64,000 nucleotides of DNA from UBA9926 sp038131595. GTDB lineage: Bacteria > Pseudomonadota > Gammaproteobacteria > Pseudomonadales > Azotimanducaceae. This document shows positions 61,700-64,000 of the stretch, in pieces. Every line of letters starts with the position of its first letter. Position 1 is the stretch's first letter. The notes below the pieces were generated by a model, which ran no database searches, was not told where the DNA came from, and was given only the letters and a program-made list of their open reading frames with translations. A program made the translations under genes and the position numbers. The stretch covers positions 124,001 through 188,000 of the forward strand of contig JAYPPR010000003.1 in the NCBI GenBank assembly GCA_038131595.1. Reading direction: 5' to 3'.

Positions 61700-62794
61700 A
61701 TGACAAGACTTCGATATGGCCTACTTGGTGCAGGAATGATGGGCCAAGAACATATGAGAAATCTTCGCTTGCTAGAGGAGGTTGAGCTGGTAGCGTTTAT
61801 GGATACCGACGAATCGATGGCCAATCGCGCGCAATTGATCGAGCCACGGGCAGAGCGGGTTAATCACATGGATGATTTGCTGGCGCAGGATCTGGACGCG
61901 CTCGTCGTCGCTACACCAAATTTTCAGCACGCGGACCAGTTATTAGCGTTAGCCGAGCAACCTAATCTTGCGATCTTGTGTGAAAAGCCGATTTGCACCC
62001 AGATAGGTGACGTGAAACGCCTGGCTGAAACGTTCGAGGGTCGCTCGGCTCCCTTGTGGGTGGGTATGGAGTATCGGTTTATGCCGGCGATGCAAGCATT
62101 TCTAGGCAAGTGTGCCGGCGTCGGAGACAAGCATTTACTGTCCATTCGCGAGCACCGTTATCCCTTTTTAAAAAAGGTCAACGACTGGAATCGATTTAAT
62201 CGATTTTCAGGGGGGACCTTTGTCGAAAAGTGCTGTCATTTCTTTGATCTGATGCGATTGATTCTAGATCAGGATCCCGTGCGGGTCTTTGCGACGGGTG
62301 GGCAGGCGTGCAATCACTTAGATGAGCACTACCCGCAGGGGACGCCGGATATCTTGGACCATGGCTTAGTCATCGTAGAGTTTGATGGGGGCGCTCGGGC
62401 GACGCTAGATCTCTGCATGTTTGCAGAAGGGGCGAAGTTTGAACAGGACATCAGTTTGACGGGTGATGAGGCGCGTCTGGATGTTCATATTCCGGGCCCT
62501 CATCCTCGTCAGTCGGAATCGCCAGCTCAAATCAATTTATATCCAAGACGTTCCACGGCCGTGCACGAAATTATCGAGCTCCCGAGTGAAATTAAGGCGG
62601 CTGGGGCGCATCAAGGAGCGACTTACTATGCTCATCAGGCATTTGCTCGAACGGTTAAGTCCGGTGCGCCCGTCGAGGTGACACTTCGTGATGGCCTCTT
62701 GGCGGTTCTGATGGGGATGGCTGCCCAGGCATCCATTCAGAAAGGCCAGGCGATCGCTATCGATGCTGTGAATCTTGAAGTTCACGACTCGTAA
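61700..62794 (+). CDS. Gfo/Idh/MocA-family NAD(P)-dependent oxidoreductase
   Basis: 364 residues from ATG 61700 (AAGAGA upstream); ATG 61661 is less likely. Rossmann motif RYGLLGAGMMGQEHMRNL and the family lysine in LCEKPICTQIGDV are clear; the substrate domain holds FVEKCCHFFDLMRLIL with the conserved His. The family oxidises sugars, inositols or related polyols. Substrate unknown. Divergent from the ChaC-like gene. Confidence 0.88.
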   Translation: MTRLRYGLLGAGMMGQEHMRNLRLLEEVELVAFMDTDESMANRAQLIEPRAERVNHMDDLLAQDLDALVVATPNFQHADQLLALAEQPNLAILCEKPICTQIGDVKRLAETFEGRSAPLWVGMEYRFMPAMQAFLGKCAGVGDKHLLSIREHRYPFLKKVNDWNRFNRFSGGTFVEKCCHFFDLMRLILDQDPVRVFATGGQACNHLDEHYPQGTPDILDHGLVIVEFDGGARATLDLCMFAEGAKFEQDISLTGDEARLDVHIPGPHPRQSESPAQINLYPRRSTAVHEIIELPSEIKAAGAHQGATYYAHQAFARTVKSGAPVEVTLRDGLLAVLMGMAAQASIQKGQAIAIDAVNLEVHDS

Positions 62795-62797
62795 CAG

Positions 62798-62814
62798 TAG
62801 CGCCGATAGCGCTA
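62798..62814. other. Hairpin between convergent genes
   Basis: TAGCGC and GCGCTA form a perfect six-base stem with a five-base loop just after the oxidoreductase stop. No T run follows; it may be a weak or 3'-protective element. Confidence 0.3.
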
Positions 62815-62854
62815 ACGTAGTGGAGCGAGTAAAGGGACAAATGCTTTTGCCCGG

Positions 62855-63586
62855 CTAGGCGGCAGTGGCGGTCGTGTCGATGAGAAAGGTCGGATCCCAG
62901 TCGCCATCGAAATGCTGGGTGTTCTTCCAGGTCCTCGGCAGCGTGCTGAGATCCCTAGTCCCTTTAAAGGTCACTTGATCATCGGCGAGAGAGAACACAT
63001 CAATGGTTTGAGACGCTAGGTCCAGAATCAGAAAGCCTGGCCAGCGGTTGCCAGCAAGCGTTCCCGCATTAATGAGAACAGCGGTTTCGAAGGGAATGAC
63101 GGACTGAAAGTGGACGTGGCCGTTGATAATCCACGAAAAGCGGCCCTGATCAATGATGTCATCTAGCCTGCTTGATCGCTCTACAGGCATTCTTTCAGTG
63201 CCTGGCCAAATTTTGGCGAGGTCCTGGTCTCCCATCCCATGGCATAACAGAACGTCCTGCTGCCCGACCGTTATCGTTCGCGTTTTTGGTAAAGACTCAA
63301 GGTAGTCGAGTGTCTTGCTGTTTAAGTCGGATCGGTGATGAGCATTGGTGACGTGTCGACTTCGATCCGTTAACAGCCACCGGTCATGGTTGCCCGCAAC
63401 GGTAGTGACATTGTGATCCATGAGGATCTCCACCGTCTCATCCAGATCACCTACCCCATCCGACAGATCTCCGGTGCAGGCGATTTGATTGATACCCTGA
63501 TCGTACAGGTAATCTAGTGTCAGAGTGAGGCGGTGATGTTCGGCATGGACATCGCCAATAATCCCGAGTTTAAGAGGGGCAGGCAT
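62855..63586 (-). CDS. Metallophosphoesterase (calcineurin-like)
   Basis: 243 residues. Metal sites in order: LGIIGDVHAEHHRL (D-x-H), CTGDLSDGVG (GD), TVAGNHDRWL (GNHD), LLCHGMGD and INGHVHFQ (GH-x-H). The family hydrolyses phosphodiesters or monoesters. The compact single-domain form resembles YfcE/serine-threonine phosphatase relatives. Substrate unknown. Confidence 0.88.
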   Translation of the reverse strand: MPAPLKLGIIGDVHAEHHRLTLTLDYLYDQGINQIACTGDLSDGVGDLDETVEILMDHNVTTVAGNHDRWLLTDRSRHVTNAHHRSDLNSKTLDYLESLPKTRTITVGQQDVLLCHGMGDQDLAKIWPGTERMPVERSSRLDDIIDQGRFSWIINGHVHFQSVIPFETAVLINAGTLAGNRWPGFLILDLASQTIDVFSLADDQVTFKGTRDLSTLPRTWKNTQHFDGDWDPTFLIDTTATAA

Positions 63587-63680
63587 AAAAATTACCAGAG
63601 CGAATCAAGAGTAGATACGACATCTAATAACAGGCAGTTTAATCGCACTGCTCGCAGGCCAACACGCCAGATCTATGGTC

Positions 63681-64000
63681 TCAGTTACCCAGTCGGTAGC
63701 GAAGCTTTACGACTAACGTGTCAACTAGCGCTTGCTTCCAGGCTTCGCTGAATTGATCGCCAAAGCCCCGGGCGATATTGCTAGGAACGTTAGAGCCCCG
63801 CGTGTAAACCACGAAAAGGTCAGACAGTGGAGCAAGCTCCCATCGATACCGTGCCTGAAAGGACATGCGCGAGATGGTGAAGTCTCGATCACTATCTGCG
63901 TTTTGCACAGGCGCCAGTGATTGGCCTGTTCCCGGGAGTACGAATCGGTCGTGCTCGAATGCCTTGATACCGACCCACTGCAAGCTGATGCGCGCTTGCT
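63681..64000 (-). CDS. C-terminal end of a probable outer-membrane beta-barrel protein (DUF5916-like), partial
   Basis: The frame is open to the right edge, so only the last ~106 residues are visible. FQARYRWELAPLSDLFVVYTRGSN and the final strand ending LVVKLRYRLGN (closing residues only) show alternating aromatic/polar beta strands typical of barrel proteins. The wording of the ARYRWELAPLSDLF segment recalls the C-terminus of DUF5916 proteins, which pair a carbohydrate-binding domain with a barrel. Assignment is from memory and needs the missing N-terminus. Confidence 0.55.
   Translation of the reverse strand, partial: QARISLQWVGIKAFEHDRFVLPGTGQSLAPVQNADSDRDFTISRMSFQARYRWELAPLSDLFVVYTRGSNVPSNIARGFGDQFSEAWKQALVDTLVVKLRYRLGN

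Noticed and set aside
1..64000. tRNA, rRNA, insertion sequences or prophage
   Set aside because: No transposase, integrase or phage structural motifs and no recognisable cloverleaf or rRNA segment were seen; a covariance-model scan would be needed to exclude small RNAs.

Overview
The window reads as chromosomal DNA from an aerobic, heterotrophic, probably marine gammaproteobacterium. The grounds are a complete recC-recB-recD cluster, an OxyR with both redox cysteines, a CYP153-type P450, several acyl-CoA enzymes and two PQQ-dependent dehydrogenases. Genes are densely packed, with many 4-base ATGA overlaps. I saw no rRNA, tRNA, CRISPR array, insertion sequence or phage gene. Genus cannot be fixed from sequence alone.

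Layout. 1-1.7 kb: C-terminal end of a large RTX-type secreted protein. 1.8-10.9 kb (minus): recC, recB, recD and an acyltransferase in one overlapping operon; recD carries a frameshift. 11.3-17.5 kb: CYP153 P450, GNAT, exported M20 peptidase, exported SurE, enoyl-CoA hydratase, alpha/beta hydrolase. 17.6-22.2 kb (minus): pgi, spermidine synthase-like protein, phosphonate monoester hydrolase-like sulfatase, NUDIX. 22.9-29.6 kb: VTT-membrane/flavin-disulfide reductase fusion, FMN hydroxy-acid dehydrogenase, a 41-residue membrane protein, exported PPOX protein, PQQ sugar dehydrogenase, small membrane protein, divergent ClpP. 29.8-35.5 kb: luciferase-like oxidoreductase, GNAT, methyltransferase, and an overlapping acyl-CoA dehydrogenase / M28 peptidase / nitroreductase run.

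35.5-43.2 kb (minus) is the most striking block. Two metallo-beta-lactamase-fold hydrolases are followed by a PQQ dehydrogenase, a c-type cytochrome, a fumarylacetoacetate-hydrolase-family enzyme and an HpcH/HpaI aldolase, and then by a Rieske oxygenase. The dehydrogenase, cytochrome, FAH enzyme and aldolase all begin with Sec-type signal peptides. This suggests that oxidation and C-C chemistry occur outside the cytoplasm, an arrangement I do not recognise as a described pathway.

43.5-64 kb: small Cys-rich protein, second luciferase-like oxidoreductase, acyl-CoA dehydrogenase with an MHS transporter, carboxyltransferase, histidine phosphatase, PhyH dioxygenase, OxyR divergent from a ThDP enzyme, KorA/KorB with a clear terminator, APH-like kinase, peptidase/amidohydrolase pair, ChaC-like cyclotransferase, Gfo/Idh/MocA oxidoreductase, metallophosphoesterase, and the end of a beta-barrel-type protein running off the right edge.

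Two themes recur. Several families that usually lack signal peptides (SurE, HpcH aldolase, FAH, PPOX) carry them here. Several intergenic regions contain short degenerate tandem arrays with 8, 9, 12 or 16-base periods.
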